This document shows, one piece after another, positions 46,438 through 55,030 of a stretch of 64,000 nt of DNA. The first letter of the stretch is position 1. Each line of letters starts with the position of its first letter. The notes beneath the pieces were generated by a model. The model worked only from the letters and a program-made list of their open reading frames with translations, did not search any database and was not told the DNA's origin. Made by a program: the position numbers and the translations under genes. The DNA comes from Clostridium moniliforme (lineage in GTDB: Bacteria; Bacillota; Clostridia; Clostridiales; Clostridiaceae). The DNA lies in assembly GCF_017873235.1 (NCBI RefSeq), contig NZ_JAGGJZ010000001.1, forward strand, positions 372,001 to 436,000, given 5' to 3'.

Positions 46438-47268
46438 TTATTTTTCAATTAATTTATACAATTGCTTTTCTAATAGTACTCCTTCTTTTGTACTATAATC
46501 ATATTTCATACTATACTCTATACAACCTTTTACAAAATCTGATCCTTTCTTAACACTGTCCTTTATTGAATTTCCATTAAGAATTTCTGCTGACATAACT
46601 GCTGCAAAAATATCTCCTGTACCAGGATAAGATTTCTCTAATTTTTCATGATAAATAATATTAAATCCATTCTCATCAAGAACTGCTATTTCAATTAAGT
46701 TATCCTTACAAGGAACAGATGTAATTACTATATTTTTAGCTCCAAGTTTTCTTAAATCATAGGCTATATCCTTTATATCATCATAACTAAAACTATTATA
46801 TTGCCCTTCTCTACCAGTTAAATATAATGCTTCAGTAAAGTTTGGAGTAATAACATAACTAAATTTCAAAAGTTCCCTAATCTTTTCTACATATTTAAGA
46901 TCAAAACCACTATATAACTTTCCATTATCTCCAAATATAGTATCTAATATAACTAATTTATTTTCTCTTTCCTTTAAAAAATTTATAATTTCTCCTACTT
47001 TTGTAATGTCTCCTAAATATCCAATAAAAAATAAATCAAATTTAATTTCATTAGAAAACAGACTATTAATTCCTTTTTCAATAAAATCTTTACTATCTAA
47101 TTTAGATATATTCGTAAATCCTCCTGTATGAGTTGATAATATAACAGAAGGTATAGGACATACTTCTATTCCCTTTATACTCATTATTGGAATAATATTT
47201 GTAAGAGATGCTTTTCCAACGCTACATAAACTGTGTATTACTAAGGCTCTCTTTATAGGTTTTTTCAA
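46438..47268 (-). CDS. pdxK: Pyridoxamine/pyridoxal kinase
   Basis: A 276-residue PfkB/ribokinase-like kinase that phosphorylates B6 vitamers. The N-terminus (RALVIHSLCSVGKASLTNIIPIMSIKGIEVCPIPSVILSTHTGGF) is typical of the pyridoxal kinase family. NFTEALYLTG and the C-terminal YPGTGDIFAAVMSAEIL with the catalytic Asp are present. The gene directly upstream codes for an ECF S-component, which suggests a salvage unit for pyridoxine or pyridoxamine. PdxY is the alternative name. Confidence 0.88.
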   Translation of the reverse strand: MKKPIKRALVIHSLCSVGKASLTNIIPIMSIKGIEVCPIPSVILSTHTGGFTNISKLDSKDFIEKGINSLFSNEIKFDLFFIGYLGDITKVGEIINFLKERENKLVILDTIFGDNGKLYSGFDLKYVEKIRELLKFSYVITPNFTEALYLTGREGQYNSFSYDDIKDIAYDLRKLGAKNIVITSVPCKDNLIEIAVLDENGFNIIYHEKLEKSYPGTGDIFAAVMSAEILNGNSIKDSVKKGSDFVKGCIEYSMKYDYSTKEGVLLEKQLYKLIEK

Positions 47269-47285
47269 AACTTTTTCTTCCTTTC

Positions 47286-47813
47286 TTAGTTTAGTTTTTC
47301 TACAAAACCTTTAGTTGCTGATTTTAGTGCCATTGATAATGGAATTGCTATAACAATACCTATTGCTGTTGTTGTTATTGAAGTTAAAAGTGATGTTACT
47401 GCTCCTTGCCACCCTTTAAATATTGCCCAATTTACAACAAAATATCCAAATAAAGATACTATTCCACCTAATATAAATCCAATTATATTTTGTATTGTGC
47501 TTTTTCCTTCTTTTCCATTCATAAAGGCAACTTTACCAGCTACATATCCTGTTGCTCCTTTAATTATAAATGTTGGTATAACCCATAGTGCAAATGCTGG
47601 AGTTAATGCATCCATAAGTGCACTTCCTATTGCTGCTGGAAGAGCAGCCTTTTCTCCAATTAATACTGCAACTATAAATATAACAGTTGTTCCTAAATGA
47701 ATCATAGAAACTCCTCCACCTATTGGAATTTCTATATGAATATAAGTCCCTAAAAAAATTAATGCAGCAAACATAGCCATCATTACAAGTTTATTTGTTC
47801 CCATTTTTTTCAT
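47286..47813 (-). CDS. ECF transporter S-component, probably for vitamin B6
   Basis: A 175-residue membrane protein with six hydrophobic helices and the S-component N-terminus TNKLVMMAMFAALIFLGTYIHIEIP. It binds the vitamin and docks to the shared EcfAAT energising module, which is not in this window. The adjacent pyridoxamine kinase points to a B6 substrate (inference; a PdxU-like role). It lies 17 bases upstream of pdxK, with a TTGGAGG ribosome binding site 9 bases before the first ATG. Confidence 0.78.
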   Translation of the reverse strand: MKKMGTNKLVMMAMFAALIFLGTYIHIEIPIGGGVSMIHLGTTVIFIVAVLIGEKAALPAAIGSALMDALTPAFALWVIPTFIIKGATGYVAGKVAFMNGKEGKSTIQNIIGFILGGIVSLFGYFVVNWAIFKGWQGAVTSLLTSITTTAIGIVIAIPLSMALKSATKGFVEKLN

Positions 47814-47938
47814 TTTTTATTTCCTCCAAATTATCAATTATAATTTCCTTCTTTATATTATTATTACCCTATACACTTGTCAAATGTACTCATACAATAT
47901 TTTTATTAAAAAAATTTATTTTTTAATAAAAGACAAAA

Positions 47939-47970
47939 AGAGCTATTTTCTAATTTTAGAAAATAGCTCT
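47939..47970 (-). terminator. Terminator of the peptide transporter gene
   Basis: A stem of 14 base pairs, AGAGCTATTTTCTA with TAGAAAATAGCTCT, followed on the minus strand by TTTTTGTCTTTTATT. Confidence 0.9.
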
Positions 47971-47981
47971 AATATATTATT

Positions 47982-49361
47982 TTATTCCATTAATTTTGAA
48001 ATCTTTTTGCTAAGTAATAATAATACTACTCCAAGTGTTATACAAACAGCTGATATTCCTCCGAATATTTCTAAAGGTCCAAAAGCTTCTAATCTTGATG
48101 CTATAAGACCAGCTGAAAGATTAGCTATACCTGATGCAGCCATCCATATTCCCATTAATAATGATGCATACTTAATAGGAGCAAGTTTTGATACCATTGA
48201 TAAACCTATTGGTGATAAACATAACTCTCCAACTGTATTACAGAAATATGTTAATACAATCCACCACATACTTGCTTTTGCTACTGGATTTTCAGCTCCA
48301 CCAATTGAAAGAACAGCACCAACCATAAATAAGAAACCTATTCCTAGTATAATCATACCCATTGCCATTTTAACTGGTACTGATAAATCACCTTTTTCTC
48401 TATTAGCTAATTTAATCCATAGTTTAGCTAATATTGGTGAAAGAATTAAAACAAATACTGGATTACATGATTGGAACCATGCAACTGGAACTGTCATTCC
48501 ACCAATTTCTCTATTAGTTAATTTTTGAGTAAATATTGTTAATGAGCTTCCTGCTTGTTCAAAACCTGTCCAGAAGAAAATAACAAATGCTGCAAGAACT
48601 AATATAGCTCCAATTCTTCTCTTTTCTTGTTTAGTTAAAGGTTTATTAGCATTAGTTTTTTTATATTCATTTGTCTTATTAACCTCTTTATTAAGTCCTC
48701 CAACATGAGCTAAATACTTAGGTGAAAATGTAACAAATATAATTGCTCCAAGTACCATTCCTATAGCTGCTGCTAAGAATCCATATTTGAATCCGTAATG
48801 TATAATTGCACCATTTGCAGTTTTTGCAAAAATATCTTCTGCTAATAATCCGCATATTAAAGGTGCTATTAATGATCCTAAGTTAATTCCCATATAAAAT
48901 ATTGTAAAGGCTGAATCTTTACGCTTATCTTCTTTATCGTAAAGCTGACCTACTACTGTTGATATGTTAGGTTTAAAGAATCCGTTACCTACAATTAATA
49001 GTGCTAATCCTATGTAAAGACCAATTCTGCTTCCATCTGCAAATAAAGCAAAATTTCCAATTGCCATAATAATTGCTCCAATTATTATAGCCTTTTTTTG
49101 TCCCAAGAAATTATCTGCAAGCCATCCTCCAATTATAGGAGTAAAATATGTAAAACCTGTATAAACTGCATATATAAAGGCACCTGAACTTACACTGTAT
49201 CCTAAACCACCTTGTACAAAGCTTACTGTTAAGTAAAGCATTAAAAGTGATCTTAAACCATAATAACTGAATCTCTCCCACATTTCTGTTAAGAACAATA
49301 GATAAAGACCTGGTGGGTGTTTTAACCTACTCTTTTTAACAGATACGTCTAATGTTGTCAT
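47982..49361 (-). CDS. Proton-dependent oligopeptide transporter (POT/PTR family)
   Basis: A 459-residue symporter for di- and tripeptides. Diagnostic POT motifs are HPPGLYLLFLTEMWERFSYYGLRSLL (ExxER), GGWLADNFLGQKKAIIIGA, FTIFYMGINLGSLIAPL and the later FFWTGFEQAGSSL. There are twelve to fourteen helices. The start at 49361 is preceded by AAAGGGGAATTTTT. An in-frame start at 49406 exists but would add 15 polar residues and has no ribosome binding site. Single gene with its own terminator. Confidence 0.9.
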   Translation of the reverse strand: MTTLDVSVKKSRLKHPPGLYLLFLTEMWERFSYYGLRSLLMLYLTVSFVQGGLGYSVSSGAFIYAVYTGFTYFTPIIGGWLADNFLGQKKAIIIGAIIMAIGNFALFADGSRIGLYIGLALLIVGNGFFKPNISTVVGQLYDKEDKRKDSAFTIFYMGINLGSLIAPLICGLLAEDIFAKTANGAIIHYGFKYGFLAAAIGMVLGAIIFVTFSPKYLAHVGGLNKEVNKTNEYKKTNANKPLTKQEKRRIGAILVLAAFVIFFWTGFEQAGSSLTIFTQKLTNREIGGMTVPVAWFQSCNPVFVLILSPILAKLWIKLANREKGDLSVPVKMAMGMIILGIGFLFMVGAVLSIGGAENPVAKASMWWIVLTYFCNTVGELCLSPIGLSMVSKLAPIKYASLLMGIWMAASGIANLSAGLIASRLEAFGPLEIFGGISAVCITLGVVLLLLSKKISKLME

Positions 49362-49784
49362 AAAAATTCCCCTTTTCATTTGTTTATGTCTTTGCTTATT
49401 TTGCAATTAATTATATCCCAAAATTCTTTTTGTTCTTTTTGGTTACTATGAAATTGTATCATTTTAGAGTTGAAATTTCAAGTTCTTTATTATTCCTTTA
49501 AATTTTTTTGTCTATTTATAATGATATTTTGTTATTTTAAATGCCTATTTTTTATTAATAAATTAATAAATTGATTATTTTATTAGTTTTTGAATTATTT
49601 ATATATTACTTTTTTATTGTATTTCTATATAATACAAATGCCTTTTTATAAAATACAATTGCAGGATTTTATTTTGAAATATTTATTTTTATATAAAATA
49701 TATATAAGTAAAAATTATATATATTTGCATAATTTACTAGTTGTTTTTATATAAAAAATAACTAGTAATAAAAAATATTACTAG
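49362..49784. other. Gene-free AT-rich region upstream of the peptide transporter
   Basis: About 420 bases, over 80 percent A+T, with many A and T runs. It holds the NERD-gene terminator at 49760-49786 and the unlocalised promoter region of the transporter gene. No ORF with a ribosome binding site was seen on either strand. Confidence 0.45.
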
Positions 49785-49786
49785 TT
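49760..49786 (-). terminator. Terminator overlapping the end of the NERD-domain gene
   Basis: AACTAGTAATA pairs with TATTACTAGTT, followed on the minus strand by ATTTTTTATAT. The first two bases of the hairpin overlap the stop codon region of the gene. Confidence 0.8.
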
Positions 49787-50564
49787 ACTTAGCTTTTATT
49801 TTTAAAATAATATCTAATATTTCTTCAACACTTATATTATTTTTGGATTTATAACTTTTTATATATTCTATTAAATTTTCATTTCCAGACTCATTAAAGA
49901 TCGCGACTTCATTAACATTATATTTTAAGTTAACTTCAATTTCTTTATTATTATAATATATTATAGGTATAATATTTATATCGTAACCATTATCTTTCAA
50001 ATATTCTTTAAATCTATCCCTTTGTTTTTTTGCTAAAAATATAGGATTTTGTATTTTTTTAATCCTTCCATTTAAATTTAATTTCCATTTGCTATCTTCT
50101 AAATTTCCTGTAATTACACCTCTATCATTTTTAATATATATAATAAATGCCCCTATTTTATTTATTACTACTGTATCTATATTATTTATTCCTTTCCTAT
50201 CTTTAAAACTTAAATTTTTTAATATGTAATTTTCATCATTTAAGTTAACTAATACTTTTGGAATAATATTATTTTCTAAAACATTATCTATTTTTAATTT
50301 AGTAAAGCTACTATCTTCATATTGTTTTTTTAAATATCTTTTTTTAGAATATATATAAGTTGAAATTAGTGCTAATATTATGATAACTAAATCTTCAAAA
50401 TCTCCTAATAAAATATAGATATTAAAAATCTTATTTACTAGTTCAAAAATAAACTTAACTATAACCATATTAATTAAAAAAGTAAATATTGTTGAAAATT
50501 TATTTAATTCAAATTTCAATCTTTTTTTATTTTTAATTTCATTCATCTTAACTAGAATGGCCAT
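49785..50564 (-). CDS. Membrane-anchored NERD-domain protein with altered catalytic position
   Basis: A 259-residue protein. Two hydrophobic segments (about residues 27-42 and 57-72) anchor it, and a lysine-rich stretch follows. Residues 88-200 form a NERD (nuclease-related) domain: NIDTVVINKIGAFIIYIKNDRGVITGNLEDSKW followed by NPIFLAKKQRDRFKEYL. In active nuclease-like members the E-x-K motif follows the Asp; here D130 and K145 are present but the Glu position is Tyr (Y143, IYIK). This suggests a non-catalytic role. The start follows AAAGGTGTG. It has its own terminator and no functional partner nearby. Confidence 0.75.
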   Translation of the reverse strand: MAILVKMNEIKNKKRLKFELNKFSTIFTFLINMVIVKFIFELVNKIFNIYILLGDFEDLVIIILALISTYIYSKKRYLKKQYEDSSFTKLKIDNVLENNIIPKVLVNLNDENYILKNLSFKDRKGINNIDTVVINKIGAFIIYIKNDRGVITGNLEDSKWKLNLNGRIKKIQNPIFLAKKQRDRFKEYLKDNGYDINIIPIIYYNNKEIEVNLKYNVNEVAIFNESGNENLIEYIKSYKSKNNISVEEILDIILKIKAK

Positions 50565-50593
50565 TTAATCACACCTTTTTTAATTATATAAAT

Positions 50594-50622
50594 AAGGAGC
50601 TAGAATTTAATCTAACTCCTTT
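50594..50622 (-). terminator. Terminator downstream of the ClC gene
   Basis: AAGGAG, mismatch, TAGA pairs with TCTA, mismatch, CTCCTT. T-rich sequence follows on the minus strand (ATTTATATAATT) and TTTTTTAG on the plus strand. Confidence 0.65.
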
Positions 50623-50653
50623 TTTAGTATTACCAAAATATTATATATTATAA

Positions 50654-52258
50654 TCACTCTTCAATTTCTACTTTTGATGAAAGTTCCTGTAATTTTTCTA
50701 ATGCACCTGCCGCTTTATCCTCATCTACAAGAACAACTAAAAAGTCTCCTGGCAATATTCTAGTACTACCATTTGGTATTATTTCTTTTCCACCTCTTTT
50801 TATAGCAACTAAAAGACAATGGTCTGGCCATTCTACACTTTTTATAAGCTTACCTTCAACTTTACTTCCCATAAATACTGATATTTCAAGTAATGTCTTT
50901 TTTGTATATGCCTTACTTTCATCAATTTCACTTTCATTTTCATTTTTATCAAGATTTTTAAGTCTCTTTTCAAGAAGGCTTTCATATATAGGCTCTGATT
51001 TTAATATATCTGATGTTGCATATGAAACAATTACAACAATAGTAAGAGCTAATAAATGTTCAAAAGATCCTGACATTTCTGTAATTAATACTATACCTGT
51101 AATTGGTGCTTTTACTATTGAAGCAAAATGCCCTGCCATTGCAAGTATTATAAAATTTATTATGTAAATTGTTGGTATATTAGTAGATCCACAAATTATT
51201 ATTCCAAAAATATTTCCAACTATAGCACCCAAAACTAATAAAGGAAAAAATATTCCCCCTGGTGCATTTGATCCAAAACTTATAAAAGTAAATAAATATT
51301 TAACTAATAAAAATACAAATAAAATTTGTATTGAAAAGCCTCCATTTACTAAGCTCATTATAAGTTTATGTCCACCACCTAAAAGAATTGGTGCTGTAAG
51401 ACCAACTATTCCAGCAAATAAAAATGGTACCATAACCTTTACTTGAACTGGAACTTTTTTAAAAGATGCATAAATATCTTGAGTTTTAAGTATTCCTTTA
51501 CTAAAGGCTACTCCAGTAAAACCAACAACTATACCTAATATTATAAGTGCCCAATAATATTTTAATGGAAATACACTTACATTAGAAAATCCAAGTGATG
51601 GTTTAAGTCCTAAAAAGTTTTTACACATAAAATCAGCTGCAATAGATGCTGACATTGCTGATAATAATACTAAAGGTGAAAAATTTTTATGTACTTCCTC
51701 TAAAGCAAAAATAACTCCTGATAACGGTGCATTAAATGCTCCTGCAAGACCTGCACTTGCACCACTTGTAATTAAAAATTTATCTTCTATGTTTACTCTT
51801 TTGCATACTTCTGAAAAACCTTGACCTACTGAAGCTCCCATCTGTACTGATGGTCCTTCACGTCCAACAGATAACCCTGCTACTAATGCCATAGTCCCAC
51901 CTATAAACTTATAGACTAAAACTCTAAGCCAATTAACTTTAAGCTTTTTCATAAGTATACCTTCAACTTGTGGTATACCACTTCCTGAAATCATAGAATC
52001 TCCCTTTACTAAACAACCAACAAAAAATCCCATAGCTCCTAAAACTACAAAAGCTAGTATTATTGTCAATGGATGCCCTTTAGAATATGTATAAAATTTA
52101 ATTAATACAGGAGATAATTTTTCAACTAATAATCTATTTGCAACAATAATTAACCCTGTGATTATTCCTATAAGAGCTGACTCCCATATTAATCTAATTT
52201 TTAAATTATTCCTATTGGGAAAAATATCACTGACTCCTTCTTTTATCTTTTTCATCAT
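50654..52258 (-). CDS. ClC family chloride transporter with C-terminal RCK (TrkA-C) domain
   Basis: A 534-residue membrane protein. Signature motifs are GSGIP (92-96), GREGP (132-136, gating E134) and SFGSNAPGGIFFPLLVLGA. Glutamates 187-188 (FALEEVHK) fill the internal proton-Glu position, so an H+/Cl- exchange mechanism is likely. Residues 445-530 form a TrkA-C/RCK_C regulatory domain (GSKVEGKLIKSVEWPDHCLLVAIKRGGKEIIPNGSTRILPGDFLVVLVDED). It probably helps acid or ionic homeostasis. Either of the first two ATGs could be used; GGGGG lies just upstream. Confidence 0.9.
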   Translation of the reverse strand: MMKKIKEGVSDIFPNRNNLKIRLIWESALIGIITGLIIVANRLLVEKLSPVLIKFYTYSKGHPLTIILAFVVLGAMGFFVGCLVKGDSMISGSGIPQVEGILMKKLKVNWLRVLVYKFIGGTMALVAGLSVGREGPSVQMGASVGQGFSEVCKRVNIEDKFLITSGASAGLAGAFNAPLSGVIFALEEVHKNFSPLVLLSAMSASIAADFMCKNFLGLKPSLGFSNVSVFPLKYYWALIILGIVVGFTGVAFSKGILKTQDIYASFKKVPVQVKVMVPFLFAGIVGLTAPILLGGGHKLIMSLVNGGFSIQILFVFLLVKYLFTFISFGSNAPGGIFFPLLVLGAIVGNIFGIIICGSTNIPTIYIINFIILAMAGHFASIVKAPITGIVLITEMSGSFEHLLALTIVVIVSYATSDILKSEPIYESLLEKRLKNLDKNENESEIDESKAYTKKTLLEISVFMGSKVEGKLIKSVEWPDHCLLVAIKRGGKEIIPNGSTRILPGDFLVVLVDEDKAAGALEKLQELSSKVEIEE

Positions 52259-52508
52259 ACTTCCCCCTTTAAATTACAGTCCATTTTATATTATATAACT
52301 TATTAACATCTTTATAAAATAAATTTATCTTTAAAAAACTTAAAATATCAACCATTAATCGTAATTTAACCATATTAATTCTAAATTTCTTTTAATTATA
52401 TGGGAAATTATAAATATAACCACTATATATTCCATTTTTCACTTAATTTTTTATTATTTTTCTATTTTATATTTTGTAAATTTATTATTTTTAATTTGTT
52501 ATATATTA

Positions 52509-52536
52509 AAAAGAGTCTTAAATTAAGACTCTTTTA
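52509..52536 (-). terminator. Terminator of the flavodoxin-DUF3793 operon
   Basis: AAAAGAGTCTTAAT pairs with ATTAAGACTCTTTT (nearly perfect) and is followed by TAATATATAAC. The region from here to 52259 is AT-rich with nothing further supported. Confidence 0.82.
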
Positions 52537-53163
52537 AAATACCATTTTAAATTGATTTTTTAATAATAAAATTATATCTTCTACTTTATTATCTTTAATT
52601 ACATAGTCTAAAACAATACCTTTGGACTTATCATAACTTTCAAAAATTTCTTCAGCATTTTTAGAGTTGTTAAATACTTTCCAGTATCCACATAACAGGC
52701 ATTTCTTAGTTGTACATTCCATAAAATCTATAACATCTTCTAGTGGAATACCTAAAAATACTCCAAGTTCATGGGGACAATGAAATTTGTTATATCTTTC
52801 AACTAATTTATGTAATGTAACATCTAAGTCTAATTTAAGATTATATCCTAACTTTGATAAAAAATTTACAGTGCTTTCATTATTTATAAAATCTTTTAAT
52901 CTGTTTTCTTCGTATATTAATAATATTATTGCTTTGTTATCTTCTCTAAGTAATATATGTTTTAAGCTAAATTTTTTTAAAAAGTCATCTTTATAATAAT
53001 TCCAAGTAATATATTCAATACTTTCTTTACTTAGAGTAATTGTTGAAGATGGTTTAAGTCCACTTACAACAGGGGCTAATAAAAATAACATATATTTATC
53101 AAAATGTTCTATGTCATTCATATATTTTAATTTGTTCATAAACTGCTTAATTTTTATCTCCAT
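52534..53163 (-). CDS. DUF3793 family protein
   Basis: A 209-residue DUF3793 protein, common in Clostridia. The conserved segments are APVVSGLKPSSTITL near the N-terminus, the CPHELGVFLGIPLEDVIDFM segment and CTTKKCLLCGYWKVFNNSKNAEEIFESYDKSK at the C-terminus. Cysteines and histidines (CPHE and CLLCGYW) could bind a metal. The function is not known, but it stands 22 bases downstream of a flavodoxin gene behind a Fur-box-like site, which suggests a role in iron limitation or flavin metabolism. The start at ATG 53163 follows AGGAGTG; the GTG at 53172 overlaps that site. Confidence 0.8.
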   Translation of the reverse strand: MEIKIKQFMNKLKYMNDIEHFDKYMLFLLAPVVSGLKPSSTITLSKESIEYITWNYYKDDFLKKFSLKHILLREDNKAIILLIYEENRLKDFINNESTVNFLSKLGYNLKLDLDVTLHKLVERYNKFHCPHELGVFLGIPLEDVIDFMECTTKKCLLCGYWKVFNNSKNAEEIFESYDKSKGIVLDYVIKDNKVEDIILLLKNQFKMVF

Positions 53164-53185
53164 CTTCAACACTCCTATGTACTTA

Positions 53186-53611
53186 TTATCTGTTTACTAT
53201 AGTTTTACCAAGTTCTATTAATTTATTCTTATCTTCACCTTCTGGAAATTCATTTGCTATTACTTCTCTCTCTAAAAGATCAGCTCCTGCATCTAACATT
53301 CTTTCTTCCCATTCTGTCATCCATTGTCCACTTCCCCAGCCATAAGATCCAAATAAAATCATTTTCTTTCCTGAAATATTACCTTCTATTGATTGAATAA
53401 AAGGTTCCATTTCACACTCTTCTATTACTTCATCTCCCATTGCTGGTGATCCTAATAAAACTACATCACAATTTTCAACATCATCAATTGATGCTTCACT
53501 TACATGTTTTATATTTACTTCTGCTCCTTCTTCCCTTGCTCCACTTGCAATTAAATTTGCCATTTCCTCTGTATTACCACTACCAGTCCAATAAATAATA
53601 TTAATTTTCAT
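53186..53611 (-). CDS. Flavodoxin
   Basis: A 141-residue short-chain flavodoxin, an FMN electron carrier that replaces ferredoxin under iron limitation. The phosphate loop is WTGSGNTEEMANLIA. The 50s-loop includes LLGSPAMGDE, and the isoalloxazine-stacking segment is FGSYGWGSGQWMTEW. It is a close paralogue of the gene at 53794-54216. A Fur-box-like site lies 23 bases upstream of the start. The downstream DUF3793 gene is probably in the same transcript. Confidence 0.92.
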   Translation of the reverse strand: MKINIIYWTGSGNTEEMANLIASGAREEGAEVNIKHVSEASIDDVENCDVVLLGSPAMGDEVIEECEMEPFIQSIEGNISGKKMILFGSYGWGSGQWMTEWEERMLDAGADLLEREVIANEFPEGEDKNKLIELGKTIVNR

Positions 53612-53633
53612 ACTATCATCTTCTTTCTTAATT

Positions 53634-53652
53634 GATATTGATTATCATTATT
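53634..53652. promoter_or_regulatory. Fur box upstream of flavodoxin 1
   Basis: GATATTGATTATCATTATT matches the classical 19-base Fur box GATAATGATAATCATTATC at 16 positions. It lies 23-41 bases upstream of the flavodoxin ATG, where it would cover the promoter or start region. The regulator (Fur) is not in the window. Confidence 0.7.
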
Positions 53653-53743
53653 TATTGATAGTATATTATTTCTTTTTTATTTTGTCAATAAGTTACCTAA
53701 ATTTAACTCTATATTTTAAGTTCATATAAAATATTAAAAATAA

Positions 53744-53777
53744 AAATACCCTTACACATAATGTGTAAGGGTATTTT
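53744..53777. terminator. Terminator of flavodoxin 2
   Basis: AAATACCCTTACACA pairs with TGTGTAAGGGTATTT, a 15-base perfect stem. T-rich tracts follow on both strands. It ends transcription of the 53794-54216 gene on the minus strand. Confidence 0.92.
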
Positions 53778-53793
53778 TTTAATTTAATAATTT

Positions 53794-54216
53794 CTATTTT
53801 GAAATTTTTCTTCCAAGTTCAACTAACTTTTCAGCAGCTTCACCTTCTGGAAACTCTTGAACAACAACTTCTCTTTCTAAAAGATCAACTCCTGCATCTA
53901 ACATTCTATCTTCCCATTCAGTCATGAAGGCTCCGCCGCCCCATCCATATGATCCAAACAAAATCATTTTCTTTCCTGAAACTTCTCCTTCTATTGATTC
54001 AACAAATGGTTCAACTTCTGTTTCTTCTAAATTTTCAGCTCCCATTGCTGGTGATCCTAATAAAACTATATCACAATTTTTTACATCATCAATTGATGCC
54101 CCATCCATTGTAATTAAATTTACTTCTGCACCGCTTTCTTTAGCTCCACTTGCAATTAAATTTGCCATTTCTTCTGTATTTCCTGTACTTGAATGATATA
54201 TAATATTAATTTTCAT
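53794..54216 (-). CDS. Flavodoxin
   Basis: A 140-residue short-chain flavodoxin, paralogous to the neighbour at 53186-53611 (roughly two thirds identical by eye). The phosphate loop is HSSTGNTEEMANLIA, followed by LLGSPAMGAE and FGSYGWGGGAFMTEW. It has a strong GAGGAGAGG ribosome binding site. Upstream, GATAATTATTATTTGTTAA at 54239-54257 keeps only about 11 of 19 Fur-box positions, so iron control of this copy is less certain. It is a separate transcription unit with its own strong terminator. Confidence 0.92.
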   Translation of the reverse strand: MKINIIYHSSTGNTEEMANLIASGAKESGAEVNLITMDGASIDDVKNCDIVLLGSPAMGAENLEETEVEPFVESIEGEVSGKKMILFGSYGWGGGAFMTEWEDRMLDAGVDLLEREVVVQEFPEGEAAEKLVELGRKISK

Positions 54217-54338
54217 AATTCCTCTCCTCTTCGTAAACGATAATTATTATTTGTTAATAATATATATCATTTTCTTTTTTAAGTCAATACTTTTTAGAAA
54301 AATTCTTATCATTTTACTCAGAATTATTTTTATAAAGA

Positions 54339-54369
54339 AGCACTTCAATAAAAATTTTATTGAAGTGCT
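54339..54369 (-). terminator. Terminator overlapping the end of the ABC ATPase gene
   Basis: AGCACTTCAATAAAA pairs with TTTTATTGAAGTGCT; TCTTTATAAAAAT follows on the minus strand. The stop codon (54359-54357) and the last codons of the ATPase gene lie inside the stem. Confidence 0.85.
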
Positions 54370-55019
54370 CCATTTTCCATTTTTAAAACCTTATTTGCAA
54401 CTATATTTGCAAAGGAAATATCATGGGTAATAATCATTATTGTTATTCCTTTTTTATTTAAATCTTTTATAATCTCACTAACTTCTAGAGTAGTTTTAGG
54501 GTCTAATGCTGAAGTTGGTTCATCAAAGCACAATACTTTAGGTTCCATAGCTAAAGCCCTTGCAATAGCAACTCTTTGCATTTGTCCACCTGAAAGTTCA
54601 CAAGGATAATTATCTTCTTTACCATCCATTGATAAACTTTTTAATATAGACTTTCCCATTATAATAGCCTCTTCTTTGCTTTTCTTTAATACTTTAATTG
54701 GGGCTTCAATAACATTTTCAAGTACTGTCATATGTGGAAAGAGATTAAAGTTTTGAAATACAACCCCTATATCCTTTCTAACTTCTTTTAATTCTTTTCC
54801 TTGAACGTATTTCCCATTTTTACAAAATACTTTATTATTTACTATTATTTCTCCATCATCACATTTTTCAAGACCTGTAATACATCTTAAAAGAGTTGTT
54901 TTACCTTCTCCTGACCTCCCAACAACAACAACAGTTTTACCTCTTTCTATATTTAAATCTAAATTTTCAAAAACATTGTTATTTCCAAAACTTTTTTTAA
55001 TGCCTTTAACCTCTAACAT
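54357..55019 (-). CDS. Polar amino acid ABC transporter, ATP-binding protein
   Basis: A 220-residue ATPase. Walker A is VGRSGEGKTTLLRC, the signature LSGGQMQRVAIARAL, Walker B KVLCFDEPTSALDP and the switch His in MIITHDIS. The Q-loop is VVFQNFNLFPHMTV. This sequence type belongs to the polar amino acid (GlnQ/ArtP-like) group. It lies 11 bases after the permease gene in a three-gene operon (binding protein, permease, ATPase). Substrate not determined; cystine, glutamine or arginine type. Confidence 0.9.
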   Translation of the reverse strand: MLEVKGIKKSFGNNNVFENLDLNIERGKTVVVVGRSGEGKTTLLRCITGLEKCDDGEIIVNNKVFCKNGKYVQGKELKEVRKDIGVVFQNFNLFPHMTVLENVIEAPIKVLKKSKEEAIIMGKSILKSLSMDGKEDNYPCELSGGQMQRVAIARALAMEPKVLCFDEPTSALDPKTTLEVSEIIKDLNKKGITIMIITHDISFANIVANKVLKMENGALQ

Positions 55020-55030
55020 AATATTATCTC

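Noticed and set aside
47884..48528. Plus-strand ORF of 214 residues
   Set aside because: Antisense to the POT transporter gene, which has all family motifs; the composition is typical of a shadow frame.
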